Source of the DNA: CAWGJF01 sp963715745
Lineage (GTDB): Bacteria > Bacteroidota > Ignavibacteria > Ignavibacteriales > Ignavibacteriaceae
Length of the DNA stretch: 64,000 nt
Direction: 5' to 3'
Assembly: GCA_963715745.1 (NCBI GenBank)
Contig: OY970271.1
Span: forward strand, 3,801,733 to 3,865,732
This document shows, one piece after another, positions 26,384-34,990 of this stretch. A model generated the notes under the pieces. It was not told the DNA's origin. It saw only the letters and a list, made by a program, of their open reading frames with translations, and did not search any database. Made by a program: the position numbers and the translations under genes. The number at the start of each line of letters is the position of its first letter. Within the stretch, counting starts at the first letter, position 1.

Positions 26384-26619
26384 ACAATTTTAGAAGATAG
26401 TTTTTCAACCGGCTCTTTCATTCCTTTAATTATAGATTCTCTCATTCCAGGTATTGAAATTAAATACAATGTTTCCTGGATAGCTCTCCAATCTTCTTCT
26501 GAAACTAAAACGGCATTAGATCTTTTTCCGGTAATCTGAATTGGTTCATTTTCTTCGGATGTACTATCTATAAGTTTATAAATAATTTTCCTGGCTTCAG
26601 TTGCTGAAATGGTTCTCAT
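26377..26619 (-). CDS. YefM/Phd-type antitoxin
   Basis: An 80-residue protein with the Phd/YefM fold: MRTISATEARKIIYKLIDST at the N-terminus (DNA-binding and dimer part), then EPIQITGKRSNAVLVSEEDW, and a C-terminal toxin-binding tail rich in charged residues. It is first in the operon, overlapping the toxin gene by 7 bases. It should neutralise the toxin and repress its own promoter; the direct repeats just upstream (26643-26663) are candidate operators. Confidence 0.9.
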   Translation of the reverse strand: MRTISATEARKIIYKLIDSTSEENEPIQITGKRSNAVLVSEEDWRAIQETLYLISIPGMRESIIKGMKEPVEKLSSKIVW

Positions 26620-26642
26620 AACTCATTCTTTTTTCTACAAAC

Positions 26643-26663
26643 GTACGCAATCTGGTACGCAAT
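26643..26663. promoter_or_regulatory. Direct repeats upstream of the antitoxin, candidate operator
   Basis: GTACGCAAT occurs twice, at 26643-26651 and 26655-26663, 12 bases apart centre to centre (about one helical turn). The repeats begin 24 bases before the antitoxin start codon, where autorepression by Phd/YefM antitoxins normally acts. Binding is inferred only. Confidence 0.35.
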
Positions 26664-26670
26664 TTCAAGT

Positions 26671-27348
26671 TTAAATTTTAATATCTAAAATCAGTACAAA
26701 CTCACCTTTCAGCTTTTTATCATTTACAATTTTTAAAAGTTGTTCGGCAGTTCCTCTAAAAAAATTTTCTCTTTCTGTTGTGAGTTCAAAAGCCAAAACG
26801 CAGTTTGTTTTTCCACCTAAGATTTTTGCAACATCCGTAAGAAGAGTTTTTAACCGGTAAGGCGTTTCCATCAGTACGATGGTTTCTTTTCTCTTTTTCA
26901 GATCAAGAAGCTGCTTTCTTCTTAAATCTTTTTTTGGTGAAAGCCAGCCATAGTAATAAAACTTGTTTAAATCTGCTCCGCTGGTAATAAGTGCGGCAAG
27001 CAGTGAACTCGCTCCCGGCACAGGTACAATTTTTATTTCATTTTGAATACAAAGATCAACAAGTGTTTTCCCGGGATCAGAAAAAACTGGTGTGCCGCAA
27101 TCTGAAATCAGAGCAATGTTTTTCCCGGCTATCAGATTTTCAATAACTTCTTCTGAAGCTTCTTTTTCATTGTGTTCATTCAGGTTCAGCAAATCTTTTT
27201 TAATTCCGTAATGTGAAAGCAATCTTCGTGCTTCTTTAAATTCCTCACAAACAACTAAATCGGCACTTTTAAGAACTTTTAAAGCTCTTAAGGTAATGTC
27301 TTCATAATTACCGATGGGTGTTGAAACCAGGAATAATTTTCCTTTCAT
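26671..27348 (-). CDS. rsmI: RsmI, 16S rRNA 2'-O-ribose C1402 methyltransferase
   Basis: A 225-residue tetrapyrrole-methylase-fold protein. Signatures: LFLVSTPIGNYEDITLRALK at the N-terminus, NEHNEKEASEEVIE, ALISDCGTPVFSDPG (SAM loop) and VPVPGASSLLAALITSGAD, then YYYGWLSPKK and the ETPYRLKTLL motif. RsmI with RsmH modifies C1402 in the ribosomal decoding centre. The terminal ~15 residues are likely replaced DNA, because a second rsmI-like 3' end lies 690 bases further downstream beyond the toxin-antitoxin pair. Confidence 0.93.
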   Translation of the reverse strand: MKGKLFLVSTPIGNYEDITLRALKVLKSADLVVCEEFKEARRLLSHYGIKKDLLNLNEHNEKEASEEVIENLIAGKNIALISDCGTPVFSDPGKTLVDLCIQNEIKIVPVPGASSLLAALITSGADLNKFYYYGWLSPKKDLRRKQLLDLKKRKETIVLMETPYRLKTLLTDVAKILGGKTNCVLAFELTTERENFFRGTAEQLLKIVNDKKLKGEFVLILDIKI

Positions 27349-27412
27349 AACTAAAAATTAAAGAAAAAGAAGAAGAGATTCAGATAATAAAATCCTGAGA
27401 TTTAATTATAAA

Positions 27413-27583
27413 ATGTTGATAAATGTTTTTAACTTTGAGCCATATCTTTCACGATATATTGATATGGGAATATTGCCACAGATAAACATTTCTGATTTTG
27501 CAAATGAGTTTCCAACCGGACTCTCCTCACGGAAACGGTACCCGCATAAAACAATTTATAAAAATTCATTTTCCAGTTCATAG
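27413..27583 (+). other. Low-confidence 56-residue open frame in the rsmI-peptidase gap
   Basis: The 255-base gap 27349-27603 holds one short frame from ATG 27413 to TAG 27583. Its product has no signal peptide, no repeats and no recognisable motif, and there is no ribosome-binding site before it. It is most likely the leader and promoter region of the S8 peptidase gene rather than a gene. Confidence 0.15.
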
Positions 27584-27603
27584 AATTACACCCGGAGTTA
27601 CAA

Positions 27604-30414
27604 ATGAAATTAAAAAATATTTTTATTCTTCTTTTTGCTGTTTCCTGTTTTATGATTGCACAGGAAACTGACCAGACTTTCTTATCAATTAAAGATACGG
27701 GAGTTGAAGAATTCCTAAAGCTTCATCCCGAATTTGATGGAAGAGGAACAATAGTGCTTGTTTTGGATACAGGTGTTGATATGGGAATTGACGGTCTAAA
27801 ACAGACTTCCACCGGTGAAACAAAAGTTATTGATGTCCAGGATTTTACACACGAGGGTGATGTAAAAATTTATGAAGCTGATGTTGATGAAGAAGATGGC
27901 AAAACAATTTTTTCTAACGATGATGAAAATTACAAAGTAACTGCTTCATCAAAATTCACTTACTCTGCCGTCGATGATGATTATTACATTGGGGCATTCA
28001 AAGAATCCCGTTTAATAAATTCAAATTCAGGCGCAGCAGATTTGAATGGAGATGAGGATACAGATGACACCTATTATCTGGTTGCATTCCAAACTACAGA
28101 TGGAAGTGACAAATTTTGGGTAGTTTATTTTGATACAAATGGTGACGAAGATCTTGCAGATGAAAAACCTTTAAGAGATTATAAAGTAAACCAGGACGCT
28201 TTTTCAATTCAGAATGGAACTGATTTACCTGAGTTTACAATGGGACTAAATATTTTCCCAGAAGAAAAAATTGTCTCATTCCATTTTGATGACGGTGCAC
28301 ACGGAACCCATGTTGCAGGAATTGCAACCGGTTACAGTATCGGCGGAATTGGTTTAAACGGAATTGCTCCTGGTGCTAAAGTTATCAGCTTGAAACTCGG
28401 CAATAATCTTTACGCCGGAGGTGCTACAGTTACTGAAAGCATGAAAAATGCTTATCTCTATGCAGATAAAATTTCAAAAGAGCTTGAAGTACCGTGCATA
28501 ATTAACATGAGCTTTGGTATTGGTTCCGAAGTTGAAGGTAAAGCAGAAATGGAATTATTCCTTGACAACCTGACAAAAGAAAATCCATACCTTTATATCT
28601 CTCTAGGAAACGGAAACGAAGGACCGGGAATTTCAAACTCCGGTTTACCGTCTTCATCTTATGCAGTACACTCATCCGGTGCTGTTTTAACAAAGGAAGT
28701 CGGAAGAGATTTATACGGAGCTTCACTTAAAAGGGATATCATTCTTTACTTTTCATCGAGAGGCGGCGAAGTGAGAAAGCCTGATCTTTGTTCTCCCGGC
28801 GCATGCACATCCACAGTACCTAACTGGGAAACAAGAGACCGTTACTGGGGAACAAGTATGGCTTCGCCATATTCCGCAGGTGTGATGTCATTATTATTGA
28901 GTGCTGCTGCTAAAGAATATCCTGGAGTTAAGATCCCATCACAGCTTTTGTTTAAAATACTTCGTCAAAGTGCAACACCTATGGAAGGTTATTCCCTTCT
29001 TGACCAGGGTAATGGCTATATCAATGCTATGAATGCTTATAATCTTCTTAAAAAATATATTGACGATGGTGAAATTGATAAATTTGAAACGTACACAACA
29101 TCTTCAACTGCACCAAACACACCTGATTACAAAGCTTCAAATCTTTATATAAGAGATGGTTCATATATAAACAAGGAAGATGTTTTTACTTTTGCTGTTA
29201 AAAGAAATAATTTTATTAATTCAGTTAAGTTTTATCGTGCTTATAATCTTAAGTGCGACAGCGACTGGTTAATTCCAATTCAGAAAAAAACTTATATAAG
29301 AAATGATCAGTCCGCTATGATAAATGTTAAGTTTGATACCGAAAAGATGAAAGAGCCCGGACTTTATTGCGGCAGAATTTCTGCTTACCGTGATGATAAG
29401 TCTGCTTTCCCTGAATTTGATATGCTTGCAACAGTTGTGAAACCTTATGAGTTTTCTGCTGATAATAATTTCAGGATGAGATGGAAAGATAAGACTATTG
29501 AGCAGGGATTAATTGATCGTTATTTTATTGAAGTGCCCGCAGGACAAACAACTATGCACGTAAAACTTTCGGCCCCTGAAAATACATATTCCTGGACTCG
29601 CTACCAGTTCTTTAATCCTGATGGTGTGCAGCTTGATGTTTCACCCACAGTTAATACTGTTAAAGGTGTTTACAACCAGGAAGAAAGTTATTTCAATTTA
29701 GAACCCGGAGTTTATGAAGTTGATGTTGAAGGAATTTTTCTAGGAACAGATATTTCACATTATAATCTTGAAGTTGGATTCAGCAGTATTAAAAACCTGA
29801 ACGGTAATGAATTGAAGGCTGAGGATCAGATAAAGGTTGTAAATTATTTTAATCAACCCGAAACATACCGTGTTAGTGGAAAAGTACTGGGATATAAACG
29901 GACTTTCACAGTTGATATGAAAGGCGGAGATATTTTTTCACTGCCCTTCTCCCTTAACGAAGATGAATCGTACAGAACTTTTACGATAAAGCTTTCGAAA
30001 GAAGATTATAACAAGCTTACAGATTTTGCTTATCAGGTTTATGATACTGCTGGTGTAGTATTGGAAACCAGTGGATTATCCTACAAGGAGGGATCAATCA
30101 CCGCACATAATTCTGCAGGTCAAACTACAAACTATAAATTTGAACTCGTACCGGCTATGACAAACAAAGACGATGAAATTCTCGTTACAGTTGAAGAAGA
30201 AACCGGCTTTGTTAATCCGGATGATATTATTGTGACAAATCAAAAAAAGCCGGCAATAAATCTTTATCCTTCAGTTCCAAAAGAATTAGATATTAAAGTG
30301 CCTGATAATGATATTACTGTCCCTGAAGGATGTAAACCTTATGGGAAAATATATTTTGAATCGACAGCGTCTGATAAAATTGAATATGAACTTCCAATTA
30401 ACTTCAATTTCTAA
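27604..30414 (+). CDS. Secreted subtilisin-family (S8) peptidase, tripeptidyl-peptidase II-like
   Basis: A 936-residue exported protease. A signal peptide (KLKNIFILLFAVSCFMIAQ) is followed by a subtilase domain with Asp55 (IVLVLDTGVD), a long insert, His236 (DGAHGTHVAGIA), the oxyanion Asn (ISLGNGNEGPG) and Ser418 (YWGTSMASPYSAGV). About 180 residues between Asp and His, and the large beta-rich C-terminal half, are typical of tripeptidyl-peptidase II relatives. No T9SS sorting domain is present, so it probably stays in the periplasm. An OPT-type oligopeptide transporter follows after 14 bases, suggesting a linked peptide-use operon. Confidence 0.88.
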   Translation: MKLKNIFILLFAVSCFMIAQETDQTFLSIKDTGVEEFLKLHPEFDGRGTIVLVLDTGVDMGIDGLKQTSTGETKVIDVQDFTHEGDVKIYEADVDEEDGKTIFSNDDENYKVTASSKFTYSAVDDDYYIGAFKESRLINSNSGAADLNGDEDTDDTYYLVAFQTTDGSDKFWVVYFDTNGDEDLADEKPLRDYKVNQDAFSIQNGTDLPEFTMGLNIFPEEKIVSFHFDDGAHGTHVAGIATGYSIGGIGLNGIAPGAKVISLKLGNNLYAGGATVTESMKNAYLYADKISKELEVPCIINMSFGIGSEVEGKAEMELFLDNLTKENPYLYISLGNGNEGPGISNSGLPSSSYAVHSSGAVLTKEVGRDLYGASLKRDIILYFSSRGGEVRKPDLCSPGACTSTVPNWETRDRYWGTSMASPYSAGVMSLLLSAAAKEYPGVKIPSQLLFKILRQSATPMEGYSLLDQGNGYINAMNAYNLLKKYIDDGEIDKFETYTTSSTAPNTPDYKASNLYIRDGSYINKEDVFTFAVKRNNFINSVKFYRAYNLKCDSDWLIPIQKKTYIRNDQSAMINVKFDTEKMKEPGLYCGRISAYRDDKSAFPEFDMLATVVKPYEFSADNNFRMRWKDKTIEQGLIDRYFIEVPAGQTTMHVKLSAPENTYSWTRYQFFNPDGVQLDVSPTVNTVKGVYNQEESYFNLEPGVYEVDVEGIFLGTDISHYNLEVGFSSIKNLNGNELKAEDQIKVVNYFNQPETYRVSGKVLGYKRTFTVDMKGGDIFSLPFSLNEDESYRTFTIKLSKEDYNKLTDFAYQVYDTAGVVLETSGLSYKEGSITAHNSAGQTTNYKFELVPAMTNKDDEILVTVEEETGFVNPDDIIVTNQKKPAINLYPSVPKELDIKVPDNDITVPEGCKPYGKIYFESTASDKIEYELPINFNF

Positions 30415-30428
30415 AGAGGTAATGCGTT

Positions 30429-32414
30429 ATGAGTGAAACCAGCGGACCAATAAAAGGCCTTCCGGAAAACGCGTATAAAGAACTGAAGCCGGGTGAAGAA
30501 TATTCTCCTATTATGTCTCCGCAAAAGACTTATCCGGAGATAAGTACCTACTCGGTTATCTGGGGACTTATAATGGCAGTGTTGTTCTCTGCTGCTGCTG
30601 CTTATCTGGGATTAAAAATCGGGCAGGTTTTTGAAGCTGCAATACCAATCGCAATTATTGCAGTAGGATTATCAACATTAACCAAAAGAAAAAGTGCGCT
30701 TGGCGAAAATGTGATTATTCAGTCAATCGGACAAAACTCCGGTCTGATTGTGGCAGGTGCAATCTTCACAATTCCTGCTCTTTATATTTTAAATCTTGAT
30801 GCACATTTTTTCCAGATATTTCTCGCTTCAGCATTTGGTGGAATAATAGGAATTCTTTTCCTGATTCCATTCAGAAAATACTTCGTTGCTGAAATGCACG
30901 GGAAATTCCCTTTCCCTGAAGCAACAGCTACAACTGAAGTTCTTGTGGCCGGTGAAAAAGGAGGCAGGCAGGCAATAGTGCTTGTTGTTAGCGGATTAAT
31001 CGGTGGAGCTTATGATTTTATAATTGCAACATTCGGCTGGTGGAGTGAGACTTTTACAACAAGGGTTGTTCCTGCGGGCGAAATGCTTGCTGAAAAATTC
31101 AAGTTGGTTTTCAGACTAAATGTTGGCGCCGCAGTTATGGGTCTTGGTTATATAGTCGGATTAAAATACGCTGCAATAATTTGTGCAGGTTCGTTTTTAT
31201 CCTGGTATTTATTAGTTCCTGTAATCTCATACATCGGTGGAGGATTAACTGAAACCTTTGGCACCGGCGCAGCAAAATTAATTTCAGCGATGAGTGCCGA
31301 AGAAATTTTTAGACAATATGTCAGGCACGTTGGTATTGGTGGAATTGCAATGGCTGGAATTATCGGGATAATTAAATCATCAAGAATTATTAAAGATGCG
31401 ATTACATTAGGATTTAAAGAAATTTTTGAAAAGAAGGAAGATGTCGATAAAGTAGCCATAAGAACACAACGCGATCTATCAATGAAAATTATCGTTGTTG
31501 GAATCATTCTTACAGCAATTGTTCTTCTTGTATTTTTCTACTTTGGTGTAGTTTATAATATCGGCTGGGCACTTGCCGGACTTTTAATTGTCCTGATAAT
31601 TTCATTCCTCTTCACCACAGTAGCCGCAAATGCTATTGCTATTGTAGGAACAAACCCGGTTAGCGGAATGACTTTGATGACTTTAATACTTTCGTCAATC
31701 ATTCTTACTTCTGTTGGATTAAAAGGTGAAGCGGGTATGGTTGCTGCACTTATAATTGGTGGAGTAGTTTGTACTGCACTTTCAATGGCCGGAGGTTTTA
31801 TTACCGATTTGAAAATCGGTTACTGGCTGGGTTCATCACCATATAAACAGGAAAGACTGAAGATATTCGGTGTTCTGGTTTCTGCACTTACAGTTGGTTA
31901 TGTTATTATGATTTTGAATGAGACTTATGGTTTCGTTGGTGAAGGCGCTCTAGTAGCACCACAGGCAAATGCTATGGCAGCAGTTATTCAGCCTTTAATG
32001 GATCAGCAGCCGGCACCATGGACACTCTATATTGTCGGGGCTATTCTCGCACTCAGTCTGACAATGATTAGAGTCCCTGCTCTTGCCTTTGCACTTGGAA
32101 TGTATATTCCTCTTGAACTAAACACGCCGCTTTTAATCGGCGGATTGATTGCTCATTTTGTTTCTACAAGAAGCAAAGATGAAAAAATTAACAATGCACG
32201 CAGAGAGCGAGGAACCTTAATCGCATCCGGATTTATTGCCGGTGGTGCATTGATGGGAGTTGTTAGTGCATTTTTAAGATATGCCGGTTACAACTGGGTA
32301 AATAACGAATGGTTTGAATCCCATTCGGCAGAACTGATCGGGCTAATTATGTTTGCACTACTTTGTGCTTATATGATATGGGATTCTTTGAGAGGCAAAC
32401 CTGATACCGAATAA
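30429..32414 (+). CDS. OPT-family oligopeptide transporter
   Basis: A 661-residue inner-membrane protein with about 15 hydrophobic helices. The N-terminal motif SVIWGLIMAVLFSAAAAYLG and the GKFPFPEATATTEVL segment are typical of prokaryotic OPT transporters. Others are NAIAIVGTNPVSGMTLMTL, CTALSMAGGFITDLKIGYWL and RVPALAFALGMYIPLELNTP. These proteins import small peptides or related compounds with protons. It directly follows the S8 peptidase gene (AGAGGT site before its ATG), so peptides cut in the periplasm could be imported by it; that coupling is inference. Confidence 0.9.
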   Translation: MSETSGPIKGLPENAYKELKPGEEYSPIMSPQKTYPEISTYSVIWGLIMAVLFSAAAAYLGLKIGQVFEAAIPIAIIAVGLSTLTKRKSALGENVIIQSIGQNSGLIVAGAIFTIPALYILNLDAHFFQIFLASAFGGIIGILFLIPFRKYFVAEMHGKFPFPEATATTEVLVAGEKGGRQAIVLVVSGLIGGAYDFIIATFGWWSETFTTRVVPAGEMLAEKFKLVFRLNVGAAVMGLGYIVGLKYAAIICAGSFLSWYLLVPVISYIGGGLTETFGTGAAKLISAMSAEEIFRQYVRHVGIGGIAMAGIIGIIKSSRIIKDAITLGFKEIFEKKEDVDKVAIRTQRDLSMKIIVVGIILTAIVLLVFFYFGVVYNIGWALAGLLIVLIISFLFTTVAANAIAIVGTNPVSGMTLMTLILSSIILTSVGLKGEAGMVAALIIGGVVCTALSMAGGFITDLKIGYWLGSSPYKQERLKIFGVLVSALTVGYVIMILNETYGFVGEGALVAPQANAMAAVIQPLMDQQPAPWTLYIVGAILALSLTMIRVPALAFALGMYIPLELNTPLLIGGLIAHFVSTRSKDEKINNARRERGTLIASGFIAGGALMGVVSAFLRYAGYNWVNNEWFESHSAELIGLIMFALLCAYMIWDSLRGKPDTE

Positions 32415-32437
32415 TCAGATCGAAATTTGTTTAGATA

Positions 32438-32467
32438 AAATAGACGCACTTAGGTGCGTCTATTTTT
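32438..32467. terminator. Bidirectional terminator between convergent genes
   Basis: A 12-bp perfect stem AAATAGACGCAC / GTGCGTCTATTT with loop TTAG (32438-32465), followed by a T run. In reverse the left A-rich flank gives a T-rich tail. It separates the OPT gene from the convergent gene whose stop codon starts at 32466. Confidence 0.85.
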
Positions 32468-32948
32468 ATAATATATTCAAATACGAAAGAACAATAAAAA
32501 CTACCAGCAGCGCGAATGTTGCTACCGTACTAATTGTTAAAAATTTAATATCCTTTGATTGTTTTTCAAGCTGATAAACTATACTGTTTTTGCTCTCATT
32601 AATTGAACCCGCAATATTTTTAGACAAATTTTTTGTTTCGATTATAAATGCTTTGTTACTTGATTCAATACGCGGCTGTAATTCCTGGAATTGAGTAACT
32701 AAAGCAGATACCCTGGATTCTACTTTATCGAACCTTCCGGAATAATTTTCTTTATCAAGCCTGGAAAATAAAGCCAGGGCTTTTTCAGAGAGTCTTTCAT
32801 ATTCTTCTTTAAGTTTCAGAATTGTGTTGGTTATTTTGGAAGCAGCTTCAATAGAAATTTTTGCAGTTTCAATATACTCAACTGCCGATTTTAGTTTTGT
32901 AAGTTCGCTTTCAAGCTGTACAATTTCTTCAGTTAAAATGTTTTCCAT
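32466..32948 (-). CDS. Coiled-coil protein with C-terminal membrane anchor
   Basis: A 160-residue protein. Residues about 1-130 are charged and heptad-like (EEIVQLESELTKLKSAVEYI, then KISIEAASKITNTILKLKEE), predicting a long coiled coil. The C-terminus is one hydrophobic helix (FLTISTVATFALLVVFIVLS), so it would be tail-anchored with the coiled coil in the cytoplasm. It resembles no family I recognise. The 254 bases upstream of it (32949-33202) show no gene. Confidence 0.65.
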   Translation of the reverse strand: MENILTEEIVQLESELTKLKSAVEYIETAKISIEAASKITNTILKLKEEYERLSEKALALFSRLDKENYSGRFDKVESRVSALVTQFQELQPRIESSNKAFIIETKNLSKNIAGSINESKNSIVYQLEKQSKDIKFLTISTVATFALLVVFIVLSYLNIL

Positions 32949-33202
32949 TATTTACCGTTGAATGATTTTTAGAATATCACTTGCATATATTTCCCCGTTA
33001 TTAAATCAATTAGAGGAAACGAATCAAACAAGTAACTTTTTTGTGGCAATTTTAATACCGGAAAGAAAATGCGAAATTGGGCAATAATTAAGCTGCGGGT
33101 GTAAATTTTTACTTGTTATGAGGGATTAATAAAAAAGAATTTGTCAAAGAAATGGAATATAATTTTGAATATCCAACAGGCTTGAAATCACTTATTTTCG
33201 GA

Positions 33203-34897
33203 TCAATCCGGTTTTTCAGCAATTTCCTTAACTTTTTTGACAAGGCTTTTGAGCTCAACATCATATCTCTCACCTGATTTTCTTACTTTCACTTCGCACT
33301 TATTTTCTTTGAGCTTTCTTTCGCCAACAATTATCTGGATCGGCATTCCAAGCAAATCTGCATCATTAAATTTAAATCCTGCAGCAGCATCCCTATCATC
33401 AAATAAAACTTCAAATCCGTTTTTCTGAAGTTCAGCATAAATTCTGTCAGCTTCTTGATTTACTTTTTCGCTTTTCATATTTAATGCTATTAGCTGAATA
33501 TCAAACGGTGCAAGAACTTTACTCCACGAAATTCCTTTTTCATCATTGTTTTGTTCAATAAAGCAAGCCATCACTCTTTCAACTCCTATTCCGTAGCTTC
33601 CCATAACAATAGGATGCTCTTCACCAGCTTCGTCAATGTAATTTGCTTTTAAAGCTTCAGAATATTTTGTGCCGAGTTTGAAAATGTGTCCAAGTTCAAT
33701 TGCCGTGAAAACCTCAAGTTTACCATCACATAGCGGGCAACCTTCACCTGACTGAACAGTTCTCAGATCAGCATATTCAATTTCTTTCACATCTCGACTT
33801 AAATCTATTCCACCAATGTGGTAATCATTTTTATTCGCACCACTGAAAAGATTGTTTCTATCTTTCAGTCTTAGATCAGCAATTACTTTTCCATTAAAAC
33901 CAATTGGTCCGATCGAACCTGCATCAGCGCCGGTAATCTTTTGTAACTCTTCAGGATGACCCGGACGAACATTTCCACCAAGCACTTTTTGCAGTTTTGT
34001 TTCATTCACATCATCATTACCCTGCATCAAGATCAATACAGCTTTTTCATTGTGAATGTAAACTCTCGACTTTGCACACACAGATTCATCAATCTTCAAA
34101 AACTCACAAAGCTCATCAATTGATTTTACATTTGGTGTATGAATTTCATAAATTACTTTGCTTTCTTTATCACGTGTAATCAATGAAGGTTTTGAATTTG
34201 CAACTTCCGCATTGGCTGCGTAACCGCAGGAAGAACAATATGCAACAGTATCTTCACCTGCATCGGACTTAACCATAAATTCTTCAGAGCCGCTTCCACC
34301 CATTGCACCGCTCGATGCACCGACAACAAAGTAATTTAATCCGCAGCGATCGAAAATTTTTCTATAAGCCTGATCGTGAAGTTTATAAGATTTATCCTGC
34401 TCGTCCTGGTTTATATCAAATGAATAAGCATCTTTCATTAAAAATTGTCTTCCGCGTATAACCCCGCTTCTCGGTCTTGCTTCATTCCTGAACTTGGTTT
34501 GAATCTGGTACCAGATCTGAGGCATATCTTTATAAGATTTTACAACGTTGCGTGCATGGTAAGTCATTATTTCTTCGTGCGTCGGTGCCAAAACATATTC
34601 ACGATTTTTTATGTGAAAAAGTATATCACCAAAAGCTTCAACTCTCCCGGTTTCCTCCCATATTTCTTTAGGATTAATTGCAGGCAGATGAAATTCTTGT
34701 CCGCCAATTGCATCCATTTCTTCACGGATTATCTGCGAAATTTTTCTAATTACGCGATAACCCAAAGGCAGAAATGAATAAATTCCAGCAGATAACATCC
34801 GAATCATTCCTGCACGAAGCATAAGCACATGACTTTTAACAATTGCATCGGCAGGAACTTCTTTTAAAGTAGGTACAAAATATTTGCTTAAACGCAT
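33203..34897 (-). CDS. proS: Prolyl-tRNA synthetase (bacterial type with editing domain)
   Basis: A 564-residue class II aminoacyl-tRNA synthetase. Motif 1 region: LRAGMIRMLSAGIYSFLPLG. Motif 2 region: FRNEARPRSGVIRGRQFLMKD. Motif 3: MGSYGIGVERVMACFIEQ. Between motifs 2 and 3 lies a YbaK-like editing insertion (about 225-380) that clears Ala-tRNA(Pro), and the C-terminal anticodon-binding domain begins near 460 (PFDIQLIALNMKSE). The length and layout are those of the bacterial ProS. The gene stands alone between unrelated neighbours. Confidence 0.96.
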   Translation of the reverse strand: MRLSKYFVPTLKEVPADAIVKSHVLMLRAGMIRMLSAGIYSFLPLGYRVIRKISQIIREEMDAIGGQEFHLPAINPKEIWEETGRVEAFGDILFHIKNREYVLAPTHEEIMTYHARNVVKSYKDMPQIWYQIQTKFRNEARPRSGVIRGRQFLMKDAYSFDINQDEQDKSYKLHDQAYRKIFDRCGLNYFVVGASSGAMGGSGSEEFMVKSDAGEDTVAYCSSCGYAANAEVANSKPSLITRDKESKVIYEIHTPNVKSIDELCEFLKIDESVCAKSRVYIHNEKAVLILMQGNDDVNETKLQKVLGGNVRPGHPEELQKITGADAGSIGPIGFNGKVIADLRLKDRNNLFSGANKNDYHIGGIDLSRDVKEIEYADLRTVQSGEGCPLCDGKLEVFTAIELGHIFKLGTKYSEALKANYIDEAGEEHPIVMGSYGIGVERVMACFIEQNNDEKGISWSKVLAPFDIQLIALNMKSEKVNQEADRIYAELQKNGFEVLFDDRDAAAGFKFNDADLLGMPIQIIVGERKLKENKCEVKVRKSGERYDVELKSLVKKVKEIAEKPD

Positions 34898-34990
34898 ATC
34901 AGTTTTTCATTCGTTTGAATTAGAAAATAAGTTTGTAAAAATAGCTATTTGAAGAGGTTATTCAAAGATTGTTCTATTGGTGTGAATAAA

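Noticed and set aside
32949..33202. Small RNA or gene in the gap before proS
   Set aside because: I found no strong hairpin, open frame with a ribosome-binding site, or promoter pair.
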